64,000 bases of DNA from Pseudomonas sp. B21-056 (lineage in GTDB: Bacteria; Pseudomonadota; Gammaproteobacteria; Pseudomonadales; Pseudomonadaceae): NCBI RefSeq assembly GCF_026016325.1, contig NZ_CP087203.1, positions 3,658,001 through 3,722,000 on the forward strand. Direction: 5' to 3'. The translations under genes were made by a program, and so were the position numbers. Positions 9,909 to 19,300 of this stretch are shown here, piece after piece; position 1 is the stretch's first letter; every line of letters begins with the position of its first letter. Under the pieces are notes generated by a model that was not told the origin of the DNA, did not search any database, and was given only the letters and a program-made list of their open reading frames with translations.

Positions 9909-11135
9909 TCAAACAACCTGCTTTCCTTGCGCGTCCTGCATCAGCAACCTCAACGCGACGAGAAAGGACAGTGCGACAGCCACCGCCCCGCCCAGGTAAA
10001 CCGCACCGATGCCCCAGCCGCTGGCCAACGCACCGGCCAACGGGCTGGTGATACCCAGGGAGATATCCAGAAACGCGACATAGGCGCCCATGGCCAGCCC
10101 ACGATTCTGCGCCGGGGCACGTCGCACGGCCTCTACGCCGAAGCCCGGGAACGCAAGCGAATAACCAAAACCGGTGAATGCCGCGCCCAGGTAGGCGATG
10201 GCGGCACTGTCGGCACCCCAGATCAACAACAGCCCGACGGCCTCGATCAGCACACAGGCCAAGGCGACACGCGCTCCGCCAAGCTTGTCTGGAAGATGGC
10301 CGAAGAGAATGCGAGCACCGATGAACGCCAGGCCGAAAGCCGAGAAGGCCAAGGAAGCATCGCCCCAATCCCGTGCCGCGAACAGCAAGGCGATGAACGC
10401 AGTGAGGACGCCGAAGCCGACACTGCACAAGGCCAATCCCAGGCCAGGAACCCATACGGTTCCCAGCACCTTGTAGAACGGTGTACGCCGCGTCGCCGTG
10501 GGGGCAACAGGCCGGACACCGCTGACGATCGCCAGCGCCAGCAACGGGATGAACATCGCGGCGACAGCGATGCCGGTGAAGCCCCAACCGCTGTTCAGTG
10601 CCACACCGACCGGGGCGCCCAGCGCATAGGCGCCATACATGGCAATCCCGTTCCAGGCCATGACCTTGCCGGCATGCCGGGCGCCAACCAGCCCCATACC
10701 CCACCCCAACGCGCCGGTGACGATCAGGCTCTCGCCCAGCGCCAGCAGGACGCGGCCGGCCAGCAATAGCCAGGTCGACAGAATGGGTTCAGCGACGAAC
10801 GCCAGGGAAGCCAGGTAAACCAGCCCGGAAACCGCCGCCATCAGCAGCCCGACCATGACCGCGCGCTTGCCGCCACGCATGTCCGCGAAGTTGCCGGCCC
10901 AGGCCCGTGACAGCAACGCCGCGGCGAACTGCGCCCCGACCACCAGGCCAATGACCAGCGTGCCCATACCCAGCGTGTCATGCAGATGCAAAGGCAAGAC
11001 CGGTAGCTGCAGGCCTATCGTCAGGAAACCGATGAACACGGTGAGTGTCAGCGGCAGTAACCTGAGGACCACGCTGCCATCAAGCGCAGCCGGGGGTACT
11101 GGCGCAGCACCGTGATGAATGTTTTTTTGAGTCAT
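9909..11135 (-). CDS. MFS transporter (YhhS/arabinose-efflux type)
   Basis: Major facilitator exporter of 408 residues with about 12 hydrophobic segments. Loop text includes AALLSRAWAGNFADMRGGKRAVM after TM2, the usual position of the MFS A motif, and GYSLAFPGFGVEAVRRAPAQNRG later. The family includes YhhS and other small-molecule efflux permeases; the substrate is unknown. ATG 11135 is chosen because GGAG lies six bases before it; ATG 11141 overlaps that ribosome binding site. Divergent from a TetR gene, which is the probable repressor. Confidence 0.9.
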   Translation of the reverse strand: MTQKNIHHGAAPVPPAALDGSVVLRLLPLTLTVFIGFLTIGLQLPVLPLHLHDTLGMGTLVIGLVVGAQFAAALLSRAWAGNFADMRGGKRAVMVGLLMAAVSGLVYLASLAFVAEPILSTWLLLAGRVLLALGESLIVTGALGWGMGLVGARHAGKVMAWNGIAMYGAYALGAPVGVALNSGWGFTGIAVAAMFIPLLALAIVSGVRPVAPTATRRTPFYKVLGTVWVPGLGLALCSVGFGVLTAFIALLFAARDWGDASLAFSAFGLAFIGARILFGHLPDKLGGARVALACVLIEAVGLLLIWGADSAAIAYLGAAFTGFGYSLAFPGFGVEAVRRAPAQNRGLAMGAYVAFLDISLGITSPLAGALASGWGIGAVYLGGAVAVALSFLVALRLLMQDAQGKQVV

Positions 11136-11190
11136 GGACATCTCCGCAGAAAAGGATGCGACGCAACCAGGAAGCTGACTAAAATGTGAT

Positions 11191-11226
11191 TAATTCGTCG
11201 CATTCAAGATACGAATAATCCGTCGC
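11191..11226. promoter_or_regulatory. Candidate TetR operator between MFS and TetR genes
   Basis: ATTCGT (11193-11198) and ACGAAT (11211-11216) form an inverted repeat around a 12-base centre. TAATTCGTCGC (11191) is nearly repeated as TAATCCGTCGC (11216), 25 bases later. It sits centrally in the divergent promoter region, as expected for an autoregulated TetR/exporter pair. Confidence 0.45.
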
Positions 11227-11265
11227 GTTTTCTATTCGCATTCCCCTCCAGAGGTTCATGCCTTC

Positions 11266-11916
11266 ATGTCCGAACGCCCAAGCCCACAGATTTCCTCGCG
11301 CAAACAGCCCAAGCAGGCGCGCTCCACCGAGCTCGTCGCGGCAGTTCTGGAAGCTGCTGTTCAGGTTTTGGCGACCCAGGGCGCCTCGCGCTTCACCATG
11401 GCCAGGGTGGCCGAACGGGCCGGTGTCAGCGTCGGGTCGGTGTATCAGTACTTCCCGAACAAGGCGGCTATCCTGTTCCGGCTGCAAAGTGATGAGTGGC
11501 GGCAAACCAGCGACATGCTGCGCGAGATTCTTGAAGACCAGCTGAAGCCACCCTTCGAGCGGCTGCATACCCTTGTCAGGGCGTTCATCCAGTCCGAATG
11601 CGACGAGGCGCAGATGCGTGTCGCCCTCAACGACGCCGCCCCGCTCTACCGCGATGCCCCCGAGGCGAGGGAGGCACGGATGTCGGTGCAGCAGTCGATA
11701 GACGCATTCATGCTGCAAGTACTGCCTGCCGCCTCGTCACAGGCCCGGAGCCTGGCGGGCGACCTGATCATCACGACGCTCAGTATGGTGGGTAAGCAAT
11801 TTTCGGCGGCACCACGCTCGACTGGGGAAATTGAAGACTATGCCCGCGCCATGGCCGACATGTTCTGCGCCTACATCGAGAGCCTCCGGCAACGGCCCCT
11901 CGCGATTGCGCAATGA
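11266..11916 (+). CDS. TetR/AcrR family transcriptional regulator
   Basis: DNA-binding repressor of 216 residues. The N-terminal helix-turn-helix is classical (RSTELVAAVLEAAVQVLATQ, then RFTMARVAERAGVSVGSVYQ, YFPNKAAILF). The C-terminal ligand-binding domain is not specific enough to name an inducer. It is divergent from the MFS exporter, the usual arrangement for a drug- or metabolite-responsive repressor of that exporter. The start at 11266 has AGAGG ten bases upstream. The next gene, pheC-like, begins 75 bases later on the same strand. Confidence 0.92.
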   Translation: MSERPSPQISSRKQPKQARSTELVAAVLEAAVQVLATQGASRFTMARVAERAGVSVGSVYQYFPNKAAILFRLQSDEWRQTSDMLREILEDQLKPPFERLHTLVRAFIQSECDEAQMRVALNDAAPLYRDAPEAREARMSVQQSIDAFMLQVLPAASSQARSLAGDLIITTLSMVGKQFSAAPRSTGEIEDYARAMADMFCAYIESLRQRPLAIAQ

Positions 11917-11991
11917 GTGCCAGTGACAGCCCGCGAAGGCTTTTACTACACTGCCCCGTCCTGTCCCCTTCCCTTGCGAGACGCGTGCCCG

Positions 11992-12783
11992 ATGAAAAAC
12001 ATAACAAGCACAATGACCTTCTGCGGCCTGCTGGCACTGTCCTGGGGCGTCCAGGCTGAGCCTGCGCCTTCGCATCTGGACCAGGTCCTGCAACGTGGCG
12101 AACTGAAGGTCTGCACCACCGGCGACTACAAGCCCTACACCTACAAAACTGAAACCGGCGAATACGAAGGCATCGACACGGACATGGCGCGCTCCCTGGC
12201 CGCGAGCCTGGGCGTCAAGGTGCAATGGGTACAGACCACCTGGAAAACCCTGATGCCGGACATGATCGCCGACAAATGCGACATCGGCATGGGCGGTATC
12301 TCGGTGACTCTCGAGCGCCAGAAGAAAGCCTACTTCAGCAATACCCTGGACGTGGATGGCAAGATTCCACTGGTCCGTTGCGAAGACCAGTCGCGCTACC
12401 AGACCCTGGAGCAGATCAACCAGCCTTCGGTGCGCCTGGTGGAACCGGCCGGCGGTACCAACGAAGCCTTTGTGCGCGCCTTCGTGCCCAAGGGCCAGCT
12501 CAGTTTCCACGACAACGTGACCATCTTCCAGGAACTGCTGGACAAGAAAGCCGACGTGATGATCACCGATGCGTCGGAGGCGCTCTACCAGCAGAAACTC
12601 AAGCCCGGCCTGTGCGCCGTCAACCCGACCCGGTACCTGCAATATGGCGAGAAGGCCTACCTGCTGCCACGGGACGACACCACCTGGAAGATGTATGTCG
12701 ATCAGTGGCTGCACCTGAGCAAGGCGAACGGCAGCTACCAGAAAGTCATCGGCCAGTGGCTGGCGGTTCCCGAGGCGCAGTGA
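11992..12783 (+). CDS. pheC: Periplasmic cyclohexadienyl dehydratase (PheC-like)
   Basis: 263-residue protein with a signal peptide ending near GVQA-EP. PheC converts prephenate to phenylpyruvate and arogenate to phenylalanine in the periplasm, and belongs to the solute-binding protein fold. The text follows my memory of P. aeruginosa PheC closely: LKVCTTGDYKPYTYKTE, GIDTDMARSLAASLG, FQTLEQI-like TLEQINQP, GGTNEAFVRA, DNVTIFQELLDKKADVMITDA, EKAYLLPRDD and YVDQWLHL. The nearest alternative is an amino-acid ABC binding protein, but no transporter genes adjoin it. The start at 11992 is the only one giving a signal peptide; no strong Shine-Dalgarno is seen. Confidence 0.82.
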   Translation: MKNITSTMTFCGLLALSWGVQAEPAPSHLDQVLQRGELKVCTTGDYKPYTYKTETGEYEGIDTDMARSLAASLGVKVQWVQTTWKTLMPDMIADKCDIGMGGISVTLERQKKAYFSNTLDVDGKIPLVRCEDQSRYQTLEQINQPSVRLVEPAGGTNEAFVRAFVPKGQLSFHDNVTIFQELLDKKADVMITDASEALYQQKLKPGLCAVNPTRYLQYGEKAYLLPRDDTTWKMYVDQWLHLSKANGSYQKVIGQWLAVPEAQ

Positions 12784-12802
12784 CTCAGCGCGAGTCGCCC
12801 AC

Positions 12803-12902
12803 CGCCATCGCGAGCAGGCTCGCTCCCACCCAGAATCGTGCTCGCTCACACACCCCGAGCACGCCGCCAAACCCTGTGGGAGCGAGCCTGCTCGCGAAGC
12901 GG
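12803..12902. repeat. REP pair, family 1, outward arrangement
   Basis: Two family 1 REPs in reverse-then-forward order, opposite to the usual REPIN. This matches the junction between neighbouring REPINs in a tandem array, so it may be a remnant of two units. Confidence 0.75.
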
Positions 12903-12930
12903 CCGACCAGACACCGCACTACTGGCTGAC

Positions 12931-13371
12931 TCAATCACTAGGGCTCTGGCGAAAACTCACCGCCAGCCGGTTCCAACTGTTGATGGTGCTGATCGCCAAC
13001 GTCAGGTCCACCAACTCCTCCTCGCTGAAGCAGGAACGGGCCAGGGTATAGACATCGTCCGGCACCTGGCTCTGGGCCAACAGCGTCACCGCTTCGGTCC
13101 AGGCCAGGGCAGCCCGCTCGCGGGCGGTAAAAAAACCGCTGTCGCGCCATACGGCTACTGCGTACAGACGCCGTTCGGTCTCGCCCAGGCGTCGTGCATC
13201 CACCGAATGCATGTCGGTGCAAAAGGCACATCCGTTGAGTTGCGAGGCCCGGATCTTGATCAGGTGCAACAGCGCCGGCTCGATACTCAGGCGGCTGGTC
13301 AACGCCTCCAGGCCAAACATCGCTTTCATCGCCCCGGGGGACGCATTGTAGTAATCCAGACGCTGGCTCAT
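12931..13371 (-). CDS. Carboxymuconolactone decarboxylase/AhpD-like protein
   Basis: 146-residue cytoplasmic protein of the CMD/AhpD family. The alkylhydroperoxidase core is clear: LHLIKIRASQLNGCAFCTDM with the CxxC pair and the following His, then the DARRLGETERRLYAV helix. Such proteins act as thiol peroxidases or related redox enzymes. ATG 13371 has GGAG six bases upstream; the longer open frame to 13497 lacks such a site and has low-complexity sequence. Divergent from a MocR/PdxR-type regulator, which probably controls it. Confidence 0.9.
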   Translation of the reverse strand: MSQRLDYYNASPGAMKAMFGLEALTSRLSIEPALLHLIKIRASQLNGCAFCTDMHSVDARRLGETERRLYAVAVWRDSGFFTARERAALAWTEAVTLLAQSQVPDDVYTLARSCFSEEELVDLTLAISTINSWNRLAVSFRQSPSD

Positions 13372-13508
13372 GACGAGCTCCGTGGCGAGTGATACCGTCA
13401 CGGTAGAACCTGGGGGCCATCGGCGACAGGTCCAATTGCTCGAAAAAAACCAGGACCACCCCGTGCCTGACCAATCTGCGGGATTTTCTCCACGCAACTT
13501 CTATCCGG

Positions 13509-13520
13509 TTGCACAATGCA
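13509..13520. promoter_or_regulatory. Small palindrome in AhpD/MocR divergent region
   Basis: TTGCACAATGCA contains TGCA repeated around CAA. It lies 56 bases before the MocR start in the shared regulatory region and could be part of an operator. Weak evidence. Confidence 0.2.
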
Positions 13521-13575
13521 GGTAATCTTGCCGCTTTGACGCTGCCGCCAGGCGATTGTCCAGGAGCCCGCGGGT

Positions 13576-15009
13576 ATGGAACTTCATGTCGTCATCAACG
13601 GCCGCAAGGACCTGACAAGTCAGTTGTATCAACAGTTGCGCAGCGCCATCGAAAGCGGTCGCCTGGCGGCCGGTACGCAACTGCCACCCAGCCGCCTGCT
13701 CGCCGAACAGCTGGGCGTTTCGCGCAAGACCGTTTCCGACACCTACGCCCAATTGACCTACGAGAACTTCCTCACCGGCATCATCGGCAAGGGCACCTAC
13801 GTCAATGCGCGGCCGGCCAGAGTCGTGCGCAAACAAAGCCACCGGGAGTTGGCCGGGGCCGATGTCGTCGAGGCCTGGCGCAACATGCCGGACCTGCTGC
13901 GTCATCCGACGCACGAAAGCGCATTGCGCTACGACTTCATCGGCGGCGCCACCGGAAAAGGCCATTTCCCCCTGGACGACTGGCGTCGTTGCACCGCCCA
14001 CGCCTTGCGCCAGATCGCCAATGCCAAGGGTTTCTACAGCCAGCCCGGTGGCCTGCCGGCGCTGCGCAATGCCATAGCCCGGCACATTGCGTTTTCCCGA
14101 GGGGTCAATTGCCAGGACGACGACGTGGTGGTGTGCAACGGTGCGCAACAGGCCCTGGACCTGATCTCACGGGTGTTGACCCGGCCCGGCAGCCTGGTGG
14201 CGATGGAAGATCCGGGGTATCCGCCGGCGCGACTGCTGTTCGGCTCCCACGGCGCCACGGTGGCCGGAGTGCCGGTGGATGACCAGGGCATGCGGGTGGA
14301 CCTGATTCCGGACGGCACGCGACTGATCTATGTCACCCCCTCCCACCAGTTCCCCTTGGGCATGCCGCTGAGCCAGGCCCGTCGCGAGGCCCTGCTGGCG
14401 CGGGCCTATGAGCTCGGCGCGATCATCATTGAAGACGACTACGACAGCGAATTCCGCTACGAAGGCCGGCCCGCCGACTCGTTGCAGAGCATGGACGAGC
14501 GTGGAGTCGTGGCGTACGTCGGGACCTTCTCCAAGACCCTGCTGCCGGAGTTGCGGCTCGGCTACGCCATCCTCCCGCCGGCGATTCTCGAAGCGGTGAT
14601 CCTGGCCAAACGCCTCACCGACCAGCACACCTCCACCCTGCCCCAATGGGCACTGGCCAAGTTCATCGCCGAAGGCTGCCTGCTCAAGCACATTCGTCGC
14701 TGCCACGCCCTGTACGCCGGACGACGCGAGCGGATCCTGGCGCGCATGGCCGGGGATCTGTCGCCCTGGTTCGAGGCCGTGCCCACCACCGCCGGCTTTC
14801 ACCTGGCGGTATTGTGCAAAGTACCGATCGATCTGCCGCTGGTGATCGAACTGGCGAAAAAAGTCGAGGTCGGGCTGTACAGCCTCAATGGTTTCTTCAA
14901 CGAAGTACCGCCGCGGCCGGGCCTGTTTTTCGGTTTCGGCGCCATCGAAATCCTCGACATCGACATCGCCCTGGATCGCCTGCGGGACATCCTGCAGCAG
15001 GTCGCCTGA
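13576..15009 (+). CDS. MocR/PdxR-type regulator (GntR helix-turn-helix fused to aminotransferase fold)
   Basis: 477-residue transcription factor. The N-terminal winged helix-turn-helix is GntR-like (SQLYQQLRSAIESGRLAAGT, then LPPSRLLAEQLGVSRKTVSD). From about residue 115 on it is a type I PLP-aminotransferase domain, with the GGLPALRNAIARHI segment, IIIEDDYDSEFRYEG and the PLP-lysine motif GTFSKTLLPELRLGY. MocR proteins bind PLP and control nearby metabolic genes. Here the divergent AhpD-like gene is the obvious target. Start ATG 13576 has GGAG eleven bases upstream. Confidence 0.92.
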   Translation: MELHVVINGRKDLTSQLYQQLRSAIESGRLAAGTQLPPSRLLAEQLGVSRKTVSDTYAQLTYENFLTGIIGKGTYVNARPARVVRKQSHRELAGADVVEAWRNMPDLLRHPTHESALRYDFIGGATGKGHFPLDDWRRCTAHALRQIANAKGFYSQPGGLPALRNAIARHIAFSRGVNCQDDDVVVCNGAQQALDLISRVLTRPGSLVAMEDPGYPPARLLFGSHGATVAGVPVDDQGMRVDLIPDGTRLIYVTPSHQFPLGMPLSQARREALLARAYELGAIIIEDDYDSEFRYEGRPADSLQSMDERGVVAYVGTFSKTLLPELRLGYAILPPAILEAVILAKRLTDQHTSTLPQWALAKFIAEGCLLKHIRRCHALYAGRRERILARMAGDLSPWFEAVPTTAGFHLAVLCKVPIDLPLVIELAKKVEVGLYSLNGFFNEVPPRPGLFFGFGAIEILDIDIALDRLRDILQQVA

Positions 15010-15054
15010 CCGATTGGACTGCCTGCTTATCCGCCCATTGGCTGTTTGAGCCTG

Positions 15055-15081
15055 ACCCATGCAGGCCTATCCTGCACGGGT
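15055..15081. other. Hairpin between MocR and monooxygenase genes
   Basis: ACCCATGCAGG and CCTGCACGGGT pair at ten of eleven positions around a five-base loop. No T-run follows on either strand, so it is not a standard terminator. Confidence 0.4.
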
Positions 15082-15130
15082 ATCGTTGATTGTGAACACC
15101 TCCGTCCGACTTGATTCAGGAGCCTGAACA

Positions 15131-15424
15131 ATGTCTCGCCAAGTGATCAATACCGTACAGGTGCAAGCCGCCGCCGGTCGCTCGGAAGCACTGGGCCGAC
15201 AGTTGCAGCACATCGTCGAAACCCTGCGCACGCAGCCCGGTTGCGACGCCTACTGGGTCGACCGCTGCCCGGTGGACGGCGACCGCTGGACCGTCAGCGC
15301 CCGCTGGCAATCGGAAGCGGCCATGCAAGCCCACTTCAACTGCCCCGAAGTGCAGGGCTTTATCGGCCTGATCGACAGCCGCCTGGCGCGAAGCGTGGAT
15401 TTCAATAGTTTCCCGGTTGTCTGA
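15131..15424 (+). CDS. Putative quinol monooxygenase (ABM domain)
   Basis: 97-residue single-domain protein of the antibiotic biosynthesis monooxygenase family (YgiN-like). The ferredoxin-like fold is suggested by INTVQVQAAAGRSEALGRQL at the start, QPGCDAYWVDR in the middle and WQSEAAMQAHF near the end. Such enzymes oxidise small quinol-like substrates without cofactor or act as dimeric scavengers. The start has AGGAGCC twelve bases upstream. Possibly read from the MocR side; no clear partner. Confidence 0.85.
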   Translation: MSRQVINTVQVQAAAGRSEALGRQLQHIVETLRTQPGCDAYWVDRCPVDGDRWTVSARWQSEAAMQAHFNCPEVQGFIGLIDSRLARSVDFNSFPVV

Positions 15425-15450
15425 ACTGCCGCACTCCTGAGCCGCCCCCC

Positions 15451-15582
15451 CTGTGGCGAGGGGATTTAGCGAAACGTCGCACCGCCCCGCTGGGCTGCGC
15501 AGTGGCCCCCAAGATCTTCGTGACGGCGCCAATTTGGCGAGTGCTGCGCACTCGAACGGGGATAAATCCCCTCGCCACAGGG
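15451..15582. repeat. REPIN-like inverted repeat, family 2
   Basis: CTGTGGCGAGGGGATTTA at the left and AATCCCCTCGCCACAG at the right are inverted copies ~130 bases apart. The inside includes CGCTGGGCTGCGCAG and a damaged partner. It belongs to the second palindrome family of this window. Confidence 0.8.
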
Positions 15583-15732
15583 TTACGGTCCAGTCAGTTG
15601 CAATTTCTGGTAGGCCAATTGGTCTACCCCCCTTCCGAAAGATTGGACATTTGCTTACCCCGCCATCGGGCATAGGGTGGATCCATCGCCGCAACCGCGC
15701 GGATCCACTCAAAACCCACGAAGGCCATTGCC

Positions 15733-16137
15733 ATGAAAACCCTCTGCCTGATCGCCGCCCTCAGCCTGCTGCCCCTCGCCCAGGTCTACGCCCACGAAGC
15801 CGCACCTTCGGAGAAGGTCCAGGTGTTGCAGGAGAAAATGCTGAAAAACCTGCCGGGCAAAAAAGCCATGATGCTGACCGTCGACTACGCCCCAGGCCAG
15901 TCGTCCATCGCCCACAAACACGAAGGCACGGCCATGGCCTATGTGCTCGAGGGCGCCATTACCTCCCAGGTCAAAGGCGAGCCGGCGATCACCTACAAGG
16001 CCGGCGAGTTCTGGTACGAGGCCGCGGGTTCCGAGCACCTGGTCTCGAAAAACGCCAGCGCGACCGAGCCGGCGAAACTGCTGGTGTTCATGGTGATGGG
16101 TGAGAAAGAAGCGGTGTTGATCCCTCTGAAAAACTAA
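15733..16137 (+). CDS. Secreted cupin-domain protein
   Basis: 134-residue protein with a signal peptide (cleavage near QVYA-HE) and one cupin barrel. Cupin motif 1 is visible in APGQSSIAHKHEGTAMAYVL with two His and a Glu-rich context; motif 2 is around GEFWYEAAGSEHLV. Metal binding in the periplasm is likely, the reaction unknown. It stands alone, between the family 2 repeat and a REPIN. Confidence 0.85.
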   Translation: MKTLCLIAALSLLPLAQVYAHEAAPSEKVQVLQEKMLKNLPGKKAMMLTVDYAPGQSSIAHKHEGTAMAYVLEGAITSQVKGEPAITYKAGEFWYEAAGSEHLVSKNASATEPAKLLVFMVMGEKEAVLIPLKN

Positions 16138-16157
16138 CGGCTTACAACAGACTTCCC

Positions 16158-16249
16158 CTGTGGGAGCGAACCTGCTCGCGATAGCGGCGGGTCAGTCGAC
16201 GATAATGTTGGCTGGACCACCGCTATCGCGAGCAGGCTCGCTCCCACAA
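16158..16249. repeat. REPIN, family 1
   Basis: Inverted REP pair 20 bases after the cupin gene stop; the left copy has GCGAACCTGCTC in place of GCGAGCCTGCTC. Confidence 0.85.
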
Positions 16250-16281
16250 GGGAGATCGGTGTTTCGACATGAACCGCGCAC

Positions 16282-16318
16282 AAAAAAAAGCCCCGCATCT
16301 CTCAATGCGGGGCTTTTT
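16282..16318. terminator. Bidirectional rho-independent terminator
   Basis: GCCCCGCAT and ATGCGGGGC form a perfect nine-bp stem around CTCTCA, preceded by an A-run and followed by a T-run. It can stop transcripts of the cupin gene and of gdhB, whose stop is 15 bases away. Confidence 0.92.
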
Positions 16319-16332
16319 CATTCAACGCCGGA

Positions 16333-19300
16333 TCAGTTGGCCGTCACGACCGTCTGACCTGCCAACGCCAGGTCCAGCAGTTCGCGGTTGGCAACCGCGT
16401 ACATGGCGTAGTCGGTGGCGCTGGCGGCACGGATGTCCACCAGCATGGCGCGCCAACGCTCGACCAGGTCCTGGTGCTGTTCCAGCCACAGCGTCAGGCG
16501 GGTCTCCACGTCCTGGCTACCGTCGCCCTCTTGCAAGACCGAGATGGTGATCGCCCGTTGCTGCCAGTCGACGTCATCGCGGAACGCTTCGCGGGCCAGG
16601 GCCTGCCAGTTGTTTTCCACCGGCAGCGCGCTGATCTGTTGCAGGTACCAGGTGATGTCCAGGGCGCTGCCCACGGCGAAGTAGGCCTTGGCCACATCAG
16701 CGGCGTTCTGGCCAGTGACGTCGGACGCCTCGATGATCGGCAGCAAGGTGTACAGGTGCGTGGTGCCTGCAACCATGCGCGCCAGCAACTCCGGCACTCC
16801 GGCGGCCACGTAGGCCTGGTAGCGGGTCTGCCAGCCTTCGCGGGTCGGGCCTTCCAGCAACTCGTCGAGCTTGAGGCCCAACGCCGCCAGATGCGGACCG
16901 AAATGAGCCACGTCGCGGGCAGCGTTCTGCTCGTTGCGACGGCTGCGCAGGAACCAACGGGTCGCACGACGGCCCAGGCGCATCAGCTCATCCATCAGTT
17001 CCAGTTGCACATCGGCCGACACCTGGTGGTCCAGGGCTTCGATCTGACGGAACCAGTGCGGGAGATGGAAGATGTCCCGCACGATCACATAGGCGCCCGC
17101 CACGTTCGCCGGGCTCATGCCCGTAGACTCCTTGAGCCGTTGAACGAAGGTAATGCCCATGTGGTTGACCAGATCGTTGGCGATCTGGGTGCTGACGATC
17201 TCGCGCTTCAGGCGATGGCGACGCATGGCCTCGGAGAACTTGCTCACCAGCGTCGCCGGGAACGCGGTTTCCATGTCACGGGTCAGGTAGTCGTCGTCTG
17301 GGACCAGGGAGTTGAGCAGCGCTTCCTTGAGGTCGATCTTGCTGTAGGAGATCAGCACCGACAGCTCGGCACGGGTCAGGCCATGGCCCGCCGCGACACG
17401 TTCGGCCAGTTGGTCTTCGGTCGGCAGGAACTCGATGGCACGGTCCAGCTTGCCTCGGGCTTCCAGATCGTTCATCAGGCGCTTGTATTCGGCGATCCGC
17501 ACGAATGCGCGACGGGCCGCCAGGGACAGGGCCTGGGTCTGCTTGTAGTTGTTACCCAACACCAGACCACCGACTTCGTCGGTCATGCTCGCCAGCAACT
17601 GGTTACGTTGCTTGTCGGTCATGTCGCCGGCCTGCACCACTTCGTTGAGCAGGATCTTGATGTTCACTTCATGGTCGGAGCAGTCCACGCCGCCCGCGTT
17701 GTCGATGAAGTCGGTGTTAGTGGCGCCGCCATGCAGGCCGAACTCGACGCGACCCAATTGGGTCATGCCCAGGTTGCCGCCCTCGCCCACGACCTTGCAG
17801 CGCAGTTCGTTGCCGTTCACACGCAGCGCATCGTTGGCCTTGTCGCCGACATCGGCGTGGCTTTCGGTGCTGGCCTTGACGTAGGTGCCGATACCGCCGT
17901 TCCACAACAGGTCCACCGGCGCCTTGAGCAAGGCATTCAGCAGTTCGGTCGGGGTCAGCTTGTCGGCCTTGATGTCAAAGCGTTCCTGCATCTGCGGGGT
18001 GATGGCGATGCTTTTCGCGCTGCGCGAGAAGATACCGCCGCCTTCGGACATGATGCTGGTGTCGTAGTCGGTCCAGGCCGAACGCGGCAGGTCGAACAGG
18101 CGCTGACGTTCGGCGAAGCTGCTGGCAGGTTCCGGGTTCGGGTCGATGAAAATGTGCAGGTGGTTGAACGCCGCGACCAGTTTCAGCTTGTCGGACATCA
18201 ACAAACCATTACCGAACACGTCGCCGGCCATGTCGCCCACGCCGACCACGGTGATGCTGTCTTCCTGGACATTGATGCCGCGCTCGCGGAAGTGGCGCTG
18301 CACGCCAACCCACGCGCCCTTGGCGGTGATGCCCATTTTCTTGTGGTCATAGCCGGCCGAACCGCCGGAGGCGAAGGCATCGCCCAGCCAGAAGCCGTAG
18401 TCGATGGCGATGCCGTTGGCGATGTCGGAGAAGGTCGCGGTGCCCTTGTCGGCCGCCACGACCAGGTACGGGTCATCGTCGTCATGGCGCACGACGTTGG
18501 CCGGCGGTACCAGGGCGCCGTCCTTGAGGTTGTCGGTGATGTCCAGCAGGCCGGAGATGAAGATGCGGTAGCAGGCGATGCCCTCGGCCGCGATCTCGTC
18601 CCGGCTGCCGCCCAGCGGCAGACGACGCGGCAGGAAGCCGCCCTTGGCGCCCACCGGCACGATCACCGAGTTCTTCACTTGCTGGGCTTTTACCAGGCCC
18701 AGGACTTCGGTGCGGTAGTCTTCTTCACGGTCGGACCAGCGCAAGCCGCCACGGGCAACGTTGCCGAAGCGCAGGTGCACGCCTTCGACGCGTGGCGAGT
18801 AGACGAAGATCTCGAACTTGGGCACCGGCTTCGGCAGCTCGGGAATCAAGTGCGGGTTGAACTTGAAGCTGAAGTAGGACTTGTTCTGGCCCTGGGCATC
18901 GGTCTGGTAGAAGTTGGTCCGCAGGGTGGCCTTGATCAGGTCCAGGTAGCGACGCAGGATGCGGTCTTCGTTGAGCACCTGGACGTCGTCCAGTGCCGTG
19001 AGGATCGCTTGTTCCAGGCGCAGTTGCTTGTCTTCCAGGTCCTCGCCGGTGAGCTTGCGGGCCAGGTAGAAGCGGGTCTTGAACAACCGGGTCAGCTCGC
19101 GAGCGATGTCGGTGTGGTTGTTCAGGGTGCTGGCGATGTAACCCAGGTCGAAGCCCAGGCGGATCTGCTTGAGATAGCGAGCGTAGGCACGCAGCAGCGC
19201 CACGTCACGCCATGGCAGGCCGGCGGTCAGCACCAGGCGGTTGAACGCATCGTTCTCGGCATCGCCGCGCACGATGTGGACGAAGGCGTCCTGCAAGGTG

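Noticed and set aside
11992..12783. Amino-acid ABC transporter binding protein
   Set aside because: The fold is the same, but the sequence follows PheC much more closely and no permease or ATPase gene adjoins. Kept as an alternative only.
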